A stretch of DNA of 64,000 bases from Dromaius novaehollandiae. Taxonomy: Eukaryota; Chordata; Aves; Casuariiformes; Dromaiidae. Each line of letters starts with the position of its first letter. Within the stretch, counting starts at the first letter, position 1. A program made the translations under genes and the position numbers. Under the pieces are notes generated by a model. It ran no database searches and was not told the origin of the DNA. It saw only the letters and a list, made by a program, of their open reading frames with translations. This document shows positions 22,601 through 34,635 of the stretch, in pieces. The stretch lies in assembly GCF_036370855.1 (NCBI RefSeq), contig NC_088102.1, positions 25,525,001-25,589,000 on the forward strand, read 5' to 3'.

Positions 22601-25600
22601 GAAATGGACAAATAGTGCAGAGTCTTTTCTCATTACTATAAATTGTTCTTTATGAATGAAGGACATCTCCCATGATCCCTAAGTACTGTGAAAATGGTAG
22701 CCACCTTTTGATTCTTTTGTTGCATGCGTACCAGCTCTGTTAGCAGCATGCTTTGTTCTGCTCATGGTTGTTTAAATGGTAGTTCTGGGGTACTACTGAT
22801 ATTTTCACAAGACTCCCTGGTAGCATTCTTTCCTGTAGGTGCTATTTTTGAACAAGTGTTGTATTTATTCCCTGTTCTTTCACCAGATCTGTTTTCTTCT
22901 GCCAGGTGTTCAGATCACAGCTCAGTATTTCTTCAGTCAGTGATCAAGATGCCTACAGGGCAGGATTACAGCCAGTTAGTCAATGGAAAGCCTATGGCCT
23001 CAGTGGCTATCCAGGTAAGTACCTCTGATTTCAAGAAAAACACAACCTTGTTGCTTCTGATTCAGGGGTCTTCCCCTCTTATCCTCCTTAGCTTACCTGA
23101 AAAATCTATTTTGGTTTGCCTAAACATAATATAGTGTTAGTTTAAGTGGAAGAGAACAAATGAGTCAACTTAAGGGTGGGATGCAGCAATATATGAAGGT
23201 CAGAACAGAGGAACCAGTTGTTTCATGGTCTCTATCAACCAGACCTTCCCTTCTGAGAATGGATCCCTGTTGCCATAGACTTTGATCGAGATTGTGTATT
23301 TCTGTAGGATCCCTTTTTCCTCAAAATATGTTATGAACATTAAATAGATGTCTGAAGTGTAGTCATTTCAGAGCTGCAATGTGGCATTTACTCACTAGTG
23401 TAGAACAGTTAGTACAATAAGTGAATATGAACCCCTTGTCCTTTTCAAGGTACAGAGTAATTTCGTAAGGCAGGTTATTTCAAAAACTGAAATGCATATT
23501 AGGTTTTCAGTTCACCCGACAGAATCATAGAAAGATTTTAGGTTGGAAGGAACCTCCGGAGGTCTCTAGTCCAACTCCCTGGTTAAAGCAGGGCCAGCTT
23601 GAAAGTTAAATCAGATTGCTCAGAGCTCTTTTTATGTTGAGTTTTTGGAATCTCCAAGGATAGAGATTACCAGCCTCTCTTGGCACCTGTTTCAGTGTTT
23701 GGCTACTCTTGTGATTTTTTTTTTCCTTTTTATCTAATTGGAATTTCCCTTGCTGCAACTTCTGACTATTACTTGTCATCCTCTTGCTGTGCACCTCTGA
23801 GAAGAATCTGGCTCCATCTTGTCTTTAATGGCCCTTTAGGTTGCTCTTCCTAATACAGCCCAACGTGCAGTCAGCCTTCATTGGCACAGGGTTGCACTAC
23901 TGACTCGTGCTCAACTTGTCCTCCAGGGCCCCCTGGTCCTTTGGTTTAGAGCTGGTCCCTGGTCAGTCAGTCTTCAGCCCGTACTGTTGCACAGGGTTAT
24001 TCTTCCCAGGTGACTGTTCAACTTCATGAGGTTCTTTTTGGCCCATTCTTTCAGCTTGTCAAGGTGTCTTTTAGTGGCAGCTCTACCATCCAGCATATAC
24101 AATGCTCCCCCTAGTTTGGTCTTATATGTAAATATGATGAGGGTGAATGTCCCATTGTCCAGTTTGTTGACGAAGATATTAAAACAGTTATCAGTACTGG
24201 CCCTGGTGTCGACCTGAGAAATGAAACTCAAAACCAGCCACTGGTTAGACTTTGAGCCATCAACGGCTACCCTTTGAGCCTCGTGGTCCAGCCAGCCAGT
24301 TTTTGCTCATCCTTTTATTCTACCCATAAAATCCATAAGTTCCCAGTCTGGCTCTAGTGACGCCACAGGAGACCAAGCTGAAACCTTTGTTAAAGTCAAG
24401 ATAAATAGCATCCCCTGCTCTCCCCTCGTCTGCAGGACCAGACATCTCACTATAGCAGGCAGTAAGCTAGACACAGTTTGCCTTCAGTAAATCCATGCTG
24501 GCTGTTCCCAGTAACCTTGTACCTGGAAAGGTCTTCCATGAAGATTTGCTCCATAATCTTACTGGAGATTTTGGTAAGATTGACAAGCTTGTAGTTCCCC
24601 AGATCCTCCTTATTTCAGCAATAAAAAGGGTTTTTTGATTGTTTGATTTTACTTTTCCTCATGTTTCTTCTGATTCATCATGACTGCAATGCCTATGTGT
24701 TACTGTGAAGCCAGCCTGCCATTTCCAGATTTGAGGCAGCCACACTAACCACTTGACTTGGTTAACTTACAGGGAATTCAGTAACTTCAGGAGAAAGGCC
24801 TTCACCTCTTCCAGCCTCTTAATTTTTGTTTCACTTGCCTGTCGCAAATAGTCCTTGCTTGCTCTTGTCATTTTATGTCTGTCTATATGCCTTTCCTGGC
24901 AATTAGATGTGGGGGATCACAGATGTTCTACTGAACTGCATCTTTTTGTCTGCTTTGACAAAGAAAACATTTCACTAAAATGAAATGCAAATATGTTAAC
25001 AAATCCTCAGTCCTGTTTACAACTGAGTCTTGTGTGGGACAAGAATACCAACAATTTATCCTTTTCCATCAGCCTTTATCTGGGCATCTTAAAGCACGTT
25101 AAGATGTTAAAGTAAAAGCCCTCTAAAGTAAGTTAGAATTGTCCTTAGTTTGTTTACGGGCGAATGGAAGTGAGGTCACTTTTTGCTGGCCCTGTAGTGA
25201 GCATGGTGAAACATAAGATTAAGGAAACTGGGTGAATTTCTGTTGCAGTGTCCTGTGTTCTGAGAGAAGTGGGTAATGCTGACTTTGGAGCTTTGTGATT
25301 TCCACAAATAGGTTTTATGAGTGGGTTGTTCTTATTGCTAGACATCTGCATGTCTTGTCTTTCTTTTGACTGAGGCTGGAAATCATTTTCAAAAGGGGTA
25401 AATTAATACTTAGTGTGCTGTAAGATTTTGCTGCAATATGAGAATTGCATCTGCTTCCTCAAGGCTGATCCACAAAGCATTCCTCTTTTGCTCGTTCCAC
25501 TCAGACAAACACTTTTAAGGCTAAGAGGTTCAATTGCCTTCAAAGGTCATCTGCGGTGTTCTTAAGTCAGCTTAGAAAGATTGCTACAGAAATGTATTTC

Positions 25601-28600
25601 TTACTCTTCTCCCTCCCATGTGTGACTATGTCCCTGCCTTCTAGCACTACTAGCATTCTCAGGAACTATTACAGTCTTGACTGCTAGTGTAGCTTGCTAG
25701 TATAGCTCACTAGTGTAGTGCAGGCTTTTTTGCCTTTCTTGAAATCAGAAGCATAGAGGGGACCCACTTCTTAGTTGCTCCCCTTTTTTAAATCTATAGT
25801 AGATCTGTTTTCCTAAGGGTAAGCATTGAAAAATTTGGAGAGAAGTGAGCATGTTCTAAGCTTCTGATATGAGCATCATAAGACTTGGATTCCTGTTCTC
25901 ATTTCTGGGTGTAACTAGCCCTCTGGGCTTCAGTTTCTTCATTAGTATCTGGAGATAATACATGTGTAGTACAGCATAATTCATGTATGTAGTAGAGTGC
26001 TTTGAGAACCCCACATGAAAAGTTGTAGATAGGAAGGGCAGTATCACTATTCTGTTCTCTACAGAAGCCAACAGAAAGTAAATGTTAATGCTTTTGGCAA
26101 AGAAACTTCTTGTAACTAGACTTGTCAGAAGGCTGCCCATAGTCTGAAAGTGCAGGGGATCGAGTGAAATGAATGACAGTACATTAATACATTGAAGGTT
26201 CTTTTTCTAACCAGTTAATTTAATCTTGTGAGGTCTGTGAGATTTGCTGGCAGGAAGCTTTTTCTGTGCTTTTATTACCCCTTTCATAAGGCCACAAGCT
26301 AAGTTTGTATCCTACTGAGACTCCTAGCTTTGCTTCTTGCTTTTTCATTTATTTTTCTCTCTGTTTAACTTAGTATGTCTGAAAAGTTCAAAAAGACAAA
26401 GTAGAGCAAAACCTTGAAACCCCCTTTTTCTTTGTTCTTCCTATAACCATATCTCTTTTTGTATGTGAATTTTGTGTTGATGAGTCTTACTGAATTGACA
26501 GTCCTTGAAAGAATGTCTTGATTCTGAGAGTAGGTACAGCACAATCATTCATCAATACTGTCAACCGTAGCCTGGAAGGAAGCACCTCTGGAGTGCTGGG
26601 GAGAAAACTTCAGCAAAGAATAGTGCTGTAAATAGTTAGTGCTTCTGGCGATGACAGTTCTTATGTCAAGGACTCTTGTCCATTAAGACGTGAACCAAGT
26701 TAATCCAGTTCACCCTCTTATTTGGGTTGCTCCTTGTACCTGAGATGCCTGGCTAAGTGAATGTGCAGACTAGCCACATTTGCTTTATTTTGTTAAGTAA
26801 CACTGACTGTGAAATATATCAACAAAGACTACAACAACAGGCAGTTTGGAATATAGTTTGACCTTCATCCCCTTTCATGTGTATTACCATACAAAATGTA
26901 AAGATGGATACAACCAGACTTATTTGGAAATAACCATAAAGCAAAAGAGAGAACAGTTAACATTAATGGAGACTTGTTGAGCCTGTGAACTGCTCTATGC
27001 AGTTCATGACCCTGAAGTAGCAACAAGAAGACTGAATGAGTTCAGAGGCAGCAGCAATGTTAATTTGAAGTCTAGAGAAACTGGGCCAGAATTACTTTAA
27101 CTTTGCTAGGTTCAATGAATTATGCTGGAGCATTTCAAAATCAAACTTAGTTATTCCAAAGCAGCTGGCTTTCCAAGTTCTTACTTTAATCTACCTGTAA
27201 TCAGTATGCCTTAAAGAAATGTTCTTTACTGTAATCCTCTATTTAGACCAGCCTTGGTTGCCCTCCCTGCATTCTATTTTATATCCCCATTTGTTTGGAC
27301 TGATAAAACAGTAGGTTTTAACTTACCTGTTCTGGCCTGTTAATAGATTTGATCAGCTCACATGCCGAGTCAGTGGTTGTATGTCTTCCCCCCCCCCCCC
27401 ATCCTTTGCTCTGTTTTTAGAAAAACAGGCATATACCTAATCATACTTTCTCCTCTTTCTTTTTTCTTTTCTTTTTTTTTTTTTTTTTTTTGCCTCCGCT
27501 CTTTTTCTTTGTGGTCAGGGTTTATTTTCATACCAAACCCTTTCCTTCCGGGCTGCCAGCGTCACTGGGTGAAACAGTGTCTCAAGCTGTACCCCCAGAA
27601 ACCCAATGTCTGCAACCTGGACCTGCACATGGCTCCTGAGGAGACCACTGATCTGTGGGGGCAGAGCAAGGAGCAGCTGAGGTGAGTCCTGCCTCTCAGA
27701 ATAACCTCTGATAGTCAAAATTAACAGAAGCAGACATGCTCAGCTCTGAGAAGACCTAAGAAAAATCATCAGGAGAGGGAAGCTGAAAAAGATCATGTAC
27801 GTGCTTGCTGTGTGCAGATGGTGTCTAACATGCCAAGTTAAAGGTAGATTTTTGCATGGCTCAATGTGCATCCTTGTTAAGTCCCTTATTCTCACTCAAA
27901 ATGGGATTTTCTAGTAGCATATTACTCCAAATCCATCAGTCAGATTTGTAGGGTAAAGTAGGCACTCAGGCTGATACCATGGTGATCTCTAAGCTCAGCT
28001 ACAAGTGGAATCATGAGGTCCCTCTAGATCTCAGTTTTTCTGAGGTAGAAATCCTTTCCTAACACCCTGAATGTGTTAGCTTTTTCCAGTCAGCTGTTGG
28101 ACCTGATATCCTGTAATTGAAATGCTGTATATGCTCTTCCTTGCACTCCTCAGGGTAGTTAGTTTTTGTGTCTTATTTTCCAAAGTATTTCTTTGGAAGT
28201 TTTTCTTTCATGGGTGGTCCTGTAGTACTTGTGTTTATTCCTTTTTTCTCCCTTCACACTTCACATGCCGGTACAGGATGCTTCTCTCCAGTACAGGAAA
28301 AGGGGAGCTGAGGGAAAGGCACTTCAGATAAACTTTTTTTTTAATCTATATTATTAACCTGTCCTTTACAAACTGCACAAGTGGACACTCTATGCCTCCC
28401 CTCTGCACTTTCAGATAGAGGAAGAAACTGCTTTCTACTCTGAACAGTTGTAGAGATTTATTGCATGAGCACATGATCAGAAGTGAGGCATTATCACAGG
28501 TTTGTAACGTTCTGCTTGCCAGCTGGATTATAGTAACTGAATGTGCAAGTGGCTCTTGGTGGTCCTTGGCTACCAAGTAAGGTGTACGTGCCTTACATCA

Positions 28601-31600
28601 CCTTCATGATTACTGTAAGAAAAAAGAAGCTGAATAAGCTATGATAACTTAGTACTTGTGATCACTATTTCTGTTTCCACAGAGCTAGTATCTTTATTTG
28701 ATGTGTCCTTGTAACTGAGTGTCATTGCCCATCCAGTCTGAAGGTGGTGATTAAATGTACCATTTTAATGGCAATCCTGTTTACTCTGAAAGGAGAACCT
28801 GACCCACAGGTTCTGAGTTCTGTGGGGGACATGGCTGCCTTTTCTGTACCTAGGTGATCTGAAGGTAAATGGAGAATTAAATGGAGAATTTGTCCAAGTT
28901 TTAAAGCCCTTTTATTCGCAATTGGAGTCACCTATAAAAATAAATACAAGATATGTGCTGTTTATCATTACCTTGTTGATTTCACTGCTCATTTTTGATA
29001 ATGGCTGTTTCACTGGATGGAATGACCAGAGTTTGGAATGGAGAGGATGGAATGACCTACAACTTTCATCCTCCAGTCTCTTAGTAGAAATCACATGCAG
29101 AGATTTTACTTAAAAAATACTCTTCATATCTACAAGATACAGCATGGCAAAAGAAAGACTTTGACTTCTAAATATTTGCCCCTAGGAGAGAAGTGAGGCC
29201 TCTACTTGAGTTTTCCAGGCTTAGTCAGAGTTAGTTACAGAAATTCAGAAGCCTTGCTTGTTTTTTAAATTTTGGCTTTTACATTTGTGTTACCTCAAGC
29301 ACAAAAGATTGTTCTTTGAAAGCTGGTCAGCATTGTGTCCTAGAGATGAAAAAAAGTGGGGTACTGTTCCAGCTTGACGGGCCTTTCCCAGCAGCACTCC
29401 TGCATGTGCAGAGAATGATCAGAACAGAGGTTAATTTGCAGCTGGCTCCAGTTCAGTTGAAAACAGTGTTTTGGAGAGTGATGGCTGACAGAAACATTGG
29501 CAATTTTATTAAGCACTTGCCTAAAACTTCAAATAAGCAAACTGCTGTATGGGTGCTTTCCTTAGAGGACAGGGGATCAAACTAGCCAACTCATCTAATA
29601 TCTGGAGCCAGAACTTTACAGAGAAGGGAAGAACAGAGTGCTTAACTAAGAAAAGGTCTAGAAGTAGACCTTCTAGGCTTGCACACAGCTTTAATACTTT
29701 ACTTTCTAAAGCAATCAAGAAGATTCATAAATGTGCTTGGGTCATGGCACATCCCTCTGCAGGATGCAGGAATCACCAGTTAGGGAGAGTCCATGCAGCC
29801 ACCAGAGATGTATGTTGTGCTGTCTTCACAAAGTGGAATTCGGGTGTTTTCTTAAGCACTGGGGACAACTGAGTACCAAAGAGGGTAGAGCATCCCCCTA
29901 AGGTGTGTATATATATATATCTATATATATATATATATATATCTATGTATAAGGAAGGGAGGGGAAATGTTTTGCAGATGCAATCACTTACAGGGGAATA
30001 AAGAAAAAAGGGAGCTTCAGAGCAAAGCCCCCTCCTACTATTGAATCTTGCTCTCTTTCTAACATAGATATACCAGAGCTCCTCAGGGCTTTCTTACAGG
30101 AGCAACTGCTTTTATAGCTCTAGGAACTCATTGTCTCCAGATACGTTAACACTTACTTTCCTCTCCTTAGCAATCACACATGAAATCACATGTAAAATTC
30201 TAAGATCTGGGTATAAGGAAATATTGAGTATGTAGGAGTTCCTGCTGTTGTGCAAACACTGTAGCATTGTAGTGAAAGAATATGAAGGGCACTTTTGAAA
30301 TGCAGGTGTTACAAAAATGTTTAATTACAAACATTAAGTTTGGCAGCTGAAGGATATAGAGGAAAGAGTCATAGGCTCTCCCTTTTCTGAATGCTGTATT
30401 ACCTACTTGTAGGCTTCATAAATTGTTCAGAGCAGTGTGTATTTGACAGTTACCGTGTTGCTGCTCTATGGTAATTGTAGTTGCTATTACTGCATGACAA
30501 ATAACTGGAAAGATGACCTTCTTTCAATATTCTATGAGCTATGAAAAATCACTACAGGTAAAGAAGCTGGCCTTTAACTCCTGTTCCTGGTTCAGCTTAG
30601 CAGCTGTTAATACTAGAGACCAGTATAAGTGAAGGGCAGATGCAAGCTGTGTATCAAGGCAGGAATGCACACCAAATGCAGATGCTTGGTTGAGACTTGA
30701 CCATGGCAGCACAAATATTATGCCTCCTGTTTTGTAAAACAGAGTATGTCTTACTGAACTAATGAGCCAGAAATGAGAGCCAACTGTCTGGTGCTACTAC
30801 TTATCATGATGTTCTGGATACATTTCCCTTTTCTTTCTGTCTTCACAATAACATGATTTAGCTTGAGAAAAGAAGCTGAAATTGCTGGAATAAGTGGAAT
30901 AGAAGATACATGTGTACCTTTCCATATTTGTCACTAGCATGCTTCAGCCTGATTTACTATAGTAACACTTTTTGATGCAACTCTACAAATACTTTTCTGT
31001 TGGCCACAGTAAGAGTCCATCCCTCCAGGTATCTTCCTGGATTCTCCACCTTCAAGCAAGGAAGGTAAGTTGGCATATGGTTTCAGACTGCTGGGCCCCT
31101 CTGCATTAGGGTTGTCACTCGAGAACAGCAATTACTGAGACATGCATTATGATGCTCTTGTAAAATATTTAGTGTGAGCTTTCTGGTCTGTATGGCAGTC
31201 TGAGTAGGAGACACCAGCAATCTAGACTTCTTGACATTACGAGATGTGTATGTTCATAGCTAAGGCAGTCTTGTTCCTTACTGAGCATTGAGTCAGTCTG
31301 TCCTAAGCACTTCCTATAAAGGCACCAAGAAGTAGAACTAATGGCCCTTTGCTTAGGAGAGTATTATGCAGCTTTAATTACTTCACCATCAGGCAAAGTT
31401 TTTCTTTTCTTCTTGATATACTCCATTTAATGCCTCAAACATTTTTTTTTCTTTCTTTGTATTTGCACCTTTTAGATCTTCACAGATTCCATTCCTTTGC
31501 TTTCAGGTGCACAAATACTACATGCTTAATTGTTAACCTACTTTCTAAATCTGCACCAGTTCACTGTGATGTCTGCTCTGATAACCTCTGTTAGGTATCA

Positions 31601-34245
31601 TGTTGAAAATTCAAGTTTTCAAACTGATGGCAGTGTGCAGTAGGCCCTACAGACTGCGCAAATTGTATGAACTGAATTTTCAAAGTCTTTGGAGGAAAAA
31701 CCAAAGGCACTGAAAATAAAAGTTTAGCATGGACAGTCTTAATAGGCTGTTGTATGGATGAGCAACTCATATTACTGTATTTTGCAGTACCAGAAAACCC
31801 CTCAGCATGAATCTCATTTCTTTCAATTTTGTCTTTGCAGAAGGAAAGGTTCTGGTAAAAAGGAACCCAGAAGCTTATTGGAGAAGCTGCGCTGGGTGAC
31901 CCTTGGTTACCATTATAATTGGGATACCAAGGTACTGAGATGAAATTCTTCTCTATTTCTCTTTTTCCTGTAAGTACTCAGAATGTCAGACAGAACAGGA
32001 TATCATGGAATAAAGTGACAGTAAAATGCTTACAATCCTAAAAGACAGTCTTCAGAAAAGGCTGGAGCAAGCTATGCTTGTAAGAATGTTTTAATCTGTA
32101 TGAGTTTATGTTGGAGGATTTAACAGCGGAAGTCCATTGTTGTGTTCTTTCCTTTGAAAGGTAAATGGTAGTCTATACTTTGTTCTAGACCCATGACTCC
32201 ATTTCAAGGTGACTGCGCATTTTTACCTTACCAAAAGGGATGGTCTCAAAAGCATCGTTAACTACTTAGGGTGGGGATGACCCTGAGTATTTGAAGACAA
32301 CTACTTCTGAGAAATACTGCTTCTTGTTGGAGGGGTGAGAGAGAGCAGGAAGAGACTGCTGCTGCTGTGACTTTGAACTTAGCACCTGAACTGGTGTAGC
32401 ACAGTCTCACCAACTAATAACTATTTTGGAGCTCCAGAACATTGTGGAGACCAAAATGGACTTTTTCATCAGACTGAGTCAGATGGAGGCTGAGAGAAGA
32501 GGGCAGAGTGAGTATGCAGTCTATCAGTATGTTGCAGATACTTAACCAAATTAGCTTTCAGCCTTATCTTAATAGGGTCAGCCTGTCACTGGATGGCCAT
32601 AATAAAAACTTGGTTGCTCCCTTCCACTCAGTCAAAATCACTCCATGGAGAGAGTAAAGTAGGTTTGCAATTAATTCCTGTTTGTCTCATCCTTCAAAGA
32701 AGGAACAAAGATGTGTAGTTCAGAGCTCTGCTGATGAGATACAGAACTCTACATTGGCAGCTTGAAGTAGTGACAAAGTGGGTCCTGTCTGACAGGTTTG
32801 TGGTAGACTCTATCAGAATGTTGGTCCTAATCTTAGTGACTTCAGGTTTGCCATCCAGCTGTAATGATTAATTGCATGAATAACATCCAACTATCATTAT
32901 TAACTAGGTGTGATTAACTCTCTGGCAGTCTCAGGATAGGCCCAGAATTAAATGATATAAGGAAAACTTGCTGTGGTTCTGCCTGTGGCGTAATCATTCT
33001 CCAAGCAAATATATCCTTCTCCATGACCATCAGCCAAACTTTTGAGTTCTCGTTCAGTGTGTTTCCAGTGGTATTTGCTGTTCTGATATTCCGGCTTTTT
33101 TTCCCCTCTCCTTCCTCCAGAAGTACTCAGCAAATCACCACACTCCTTTCCCCTTAGACCTCGCATTCTTGTCAGAACAAGTGGCTGCAGCATGTGGGTT
33201 CCGGGGTTTTCAAGCCCAAGCTGGGATCTTGAACTACTATCACTTTGATTCTTCACTGGGAATTCACGTAGATGAGTCTGAATTAGACCATTCTCAACCC
33301 CTTTTATCATTCAGGTGAGTCAGGGAAAGCACTTGAGTGTTGTGATGGGTTTGGTGGTGTTTTTTTGTGTGGTTGCATATGGTTATAGGAAGTTGATATG
33401 ACTTGGTTTGCAAACCAGATGTATAATCTTCACTCTCTGAAGACCTTGTATAGTAGGAAGCTGTAACTCAGGGCCATAGGTTTATCTGAAGACTGAATAG
33501 CAGTGGATGTGGCACTTCAATGGAAAAGCACTTTGCAGAGGTATAGTCCCGTTCTAAAAGAAGTAGAGTGGCTACTGGGCATTAACTGGCAAGGATGAAA
33601 AACCTCAGCAGAGCTGCAAACCTGGCAGGGAACCTGCTCATGCTAGGCCTGACTTAAACCAGGCCTGTTAGTCTGTTTTGCATGCTCTTATGGTAAAGTT
33701 GTAACCAGGGGTTCATCTAGCTTTTTAAAAGAAATTCAGCTGCTAGTATTTTCCTGTTGTACACGTAATTGTTCACTACCTCAGTTTTTCTCTTCACTCT
33801 CTGTCCTCTCACCATCTCTAGTTTTGGGCAATCGTCCATATTTTTGCTCGGGGGCCTGAAGCGGGAGGAGGCCCCAACAGCGATGTTCATGCACAGTGGA
33901 GACATCATGGTGATGTCTGGCTTCAGCCGCCTGCTGTACCATGCTGTGCCCCGGATCCTCCCCAACCCTGAAGGGACAGCTTTGCCTTCATGCCTGGACC
34001 AAGCACTTTCTTCACACCTCCTTGTTGGTTCAGTCATTGAGCACAGCTCTGAGGAGGATTGGCAGGTCTGTGCCAAGTACTTGCAGTCTTCCCGCATTAA
34101 TATGACTATCAGGCAGGTGCTCTCTGAGGGTCAGAAATTTCCAGAGGAATCTGGGACAAATACAAAGGGCCAAGCACCCTCTGAAGACAGTCACCACCAG
34201 GAGAACAGCAGAGCCAAGAGACACAAACCAAACACAGACAGCTGA
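19553..34245 (+). CDS. ALKBH1: ALKBH1, Fe(II)/2-oxoglutarate dioxygenase, complete (6 exons)
   Basis: AlkB homologue 1 is an Fe(II)- and 2-oxoglutarate-dependent dioxygenase. In known species it removes m1A from tRNA and, in mitochondria, makes 5-formylcytosine at the wobble base of tRNA-Met; DNA activities (6mA, AP lyase) are reported but debated. Exons: 19553-19699, 22906-23014, 27519-27681, 31841-31931, 33121-33314 and 33822-34245. They join in frame to 375 residues (human 389). Iron ligands are H219 and D221 (IHVDES) and H275 (LLYHAVPR). The 2OG-binding arginine region RINMTIRQ (R326/R332) is present. The shortening against human is mainly in the N-terminal linker and the tail. The start was chosen as the first ATG of the conserved M-x-K-M pair; the second ATG at 19562 is an alternative. 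No damage seen. Confidence 0.97.
19700..22905 (+). other. ALKBH1: ALKBH1 intron 1
   Basis: The first 250 b belong to the CpG island and include GGCGC-type pentamer repeats near 19780. The rest is unique sequence with a MIR-like relic at about 22385-22545 and an A15-type run near 20538. Confidence 0.8.
22385..22545 (+). mobile_element. MIR-like SINE relic
   Basis: GAGCTGCTTCATCACTGTAC, CTCAGTTTCTCCTTCTGTAA, then GAAGTGCTATGAGTGCTAAA follow the 3' half of the MIR consensus. In ALKBH1 intron 1. Confidence 0.65.
22906..23014 (+). CDS. ALKBH1: ALKBH1 exon 2
   Basis: This 109-bp exon reads [12 protein letters not shown] and [17 protein letters not shown], aligning with human VIKSQLNVSSVS and GLQPVSKWQAYGLKGYP. 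The acceptor is TGCCAG and the donor GTAAGT, ending one base into a Gly codon. Confidence 0.96.
23519..24620 (-). mobile_element. CR1 LINE, long antisense copy
   Basis: The left edge is the CR1 3' end read backward (AGAATCATAGAA, GGTTGGAAGGAACCTC, TAGTCCAACTCCCTG). The sequence to the right keeps CR1 order: the CACCTCTGAGAAGAATCTGG block, AACTTCATGAGGTTC, and ATCCATGCTGGCTG. It is about 1.1 kb and its frame is heavily decayed, so it is long inactive. It lies in ALKBH1 intron 2. Confidence 0.88.
25878..26050 (+). mobile_element. MIR-like SINE relic
   Basis: GGGCTTCAGTTTCTTCATTA, GGAGATAATACATGTG and GAGTGCTTTGAGAACC follow MIR order. In ALKBH1 intron 2. Confidence 0.6.
27388..27510. repeat. 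Polypyrimidine stretch with C13 and T20 runs
   Basis: C13 at 27388-27400 and T20 at 27472-27491 with CT-rich sequence around them, ending within 10 bases of the ALKBH1 exon 3 acceptor. It acts at least in part as the polypyrimidine tract. Confidence 0.85.
27519..27681 (+). CDS. ALKBH1: ALKBH1 exon 3
   Basis: This 163-bp exon reads [32 protein letters not shown] and EQLR, nearly identical to human. The acceptor is GGTCAG and the donor GTGAGT, ending two bases into an Arg codon. Confidence 0.97.
27682..31840 (+). other. ALKBH1: ALKBH1 intron 3 (4.2 kb)
   Basis: Unique AT-rich sequence apart from a TA microsatellite at 29904-29950 and a small 12-bp tandem duplication near 28864-28887. No exon or repeat family is recognised. 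Confidence 0.8.
29904..29950. repeat. TA-rich microsatellite
   Basis: Interrupted (TA)n with two CTA interruptions, in ALKBH1 intron 3. Confidence 0.9.
31841..31931 (+). CDS. ALKBH1: ALKBH1 exon 4
   Basis: This 91-bp exon completes the Arg codon and reads [20 protein letters not shown] then [10 protein letters not shown]. The [17 protein letters not shown] block is the conserved nucleotide-recognition-lid segment of ALKBH1. Ends in phase 0. Confidence 0.97.
31932..33120 (+). other. ALKBH1: ALKBH1 intron 4
   Basis: 1.2 kb, with no repeat family recognised. It ends in a strong polypyrimidine tract (CCCCTCTCCTTCCTCCAG) before exon 5. Confidence 0.8.
33121..33314 (+). CDS. ALKBH1: ALKBH1 exon 5 (iron-binding H-x-D)
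   Basis: This 194-bp exon reads from [11 protein letters not shown] to QPLLSF. It carries [20 protein letters not shown] with the catalytic His219 and Asp221, and LDHSQPLLS. It ends two bases into a Ser codon. Confidence 0.97.
33822..34245 (+). CDS. ALKBH1: ALKBH1 exon 6 (terminal)
   Basis: This 424-bp exon completes the Ser codon and carries [11 protein letters not shown], the third iron ligand His275 in [10 protein letters not shown], and the 2OG-contacting RINMTIRQ. The tail is polar and variable ([13 protein letters not shown]). Human has Asn where this protein has Tyr274, next to the metal-binding His. Confidence 0.97.
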
Positions 34246-34635
34246 GACCAGGAGATCATGCTGACATGGACTGGACTGATAACTTCTGGAGTTGGGAACT
34301 CATGTAACCATACTGGAAGTCACTTATCTGTGTGGGGATGAAGGGACTTTGCAGAGTGCACTGCTTGTTGCTGTAAGAAAGAGGTTGGGGGGGGGAACAG
34401 AATTTAAAAGGAAAAGAGGGATGATTTCAGGACTGGGACTCAGGAGATGGACTCTGTTGCAGTTCCGTTATAAACATGTTCTCTAAACTCAGTTCTCATT
34501 AAAATACCTGTATGGCAGAGAATTTTAAGCTTGGTTCAGTGATGCTCACATAGTATTTTGAAATCACTGGACAGAAAGTGCTAGCAAAAGATATAATTGC
34601 TATGTATTAAATAAAACTATAGGGCTTGTAAACCT
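34246..34635 (+). other. ALKBH1: ALKBH1 3' untranslated region
   Basis: About 390 b from the TGA at 34243-34245 to the expected cleavage site after AATAAA at 34610. It contains a short G8 run near 34387. Confidence 0.75.
34610..34615 (+). terminator. ALKBH1: ALKBH1 poly(A) signal AATAAA
   Basis: First canonical hexamer after the ALKBH1 stop, in the context TATTAAATAAAACT. A weaker alternative lies near 35299. Confidence 0.7.

Larger units (their letters stand above)
23015..27518 (+). other. ALKBH1: ALKBH1 intron 2 (4.5 kb)
   Basis: Holds a long antisense CR1 copy (about 23519-24620), a MIR-like relic (25878-26050), and just before exon 3 an unusually long pyrimidine stretch with C13 and T20 runs. 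Confidence 0.85.

Noticed and set aside
33717-34097. Minus-strand open frame of 126 codons
   Set aside because: Antisense shadow of ALKBH1 exon 6.
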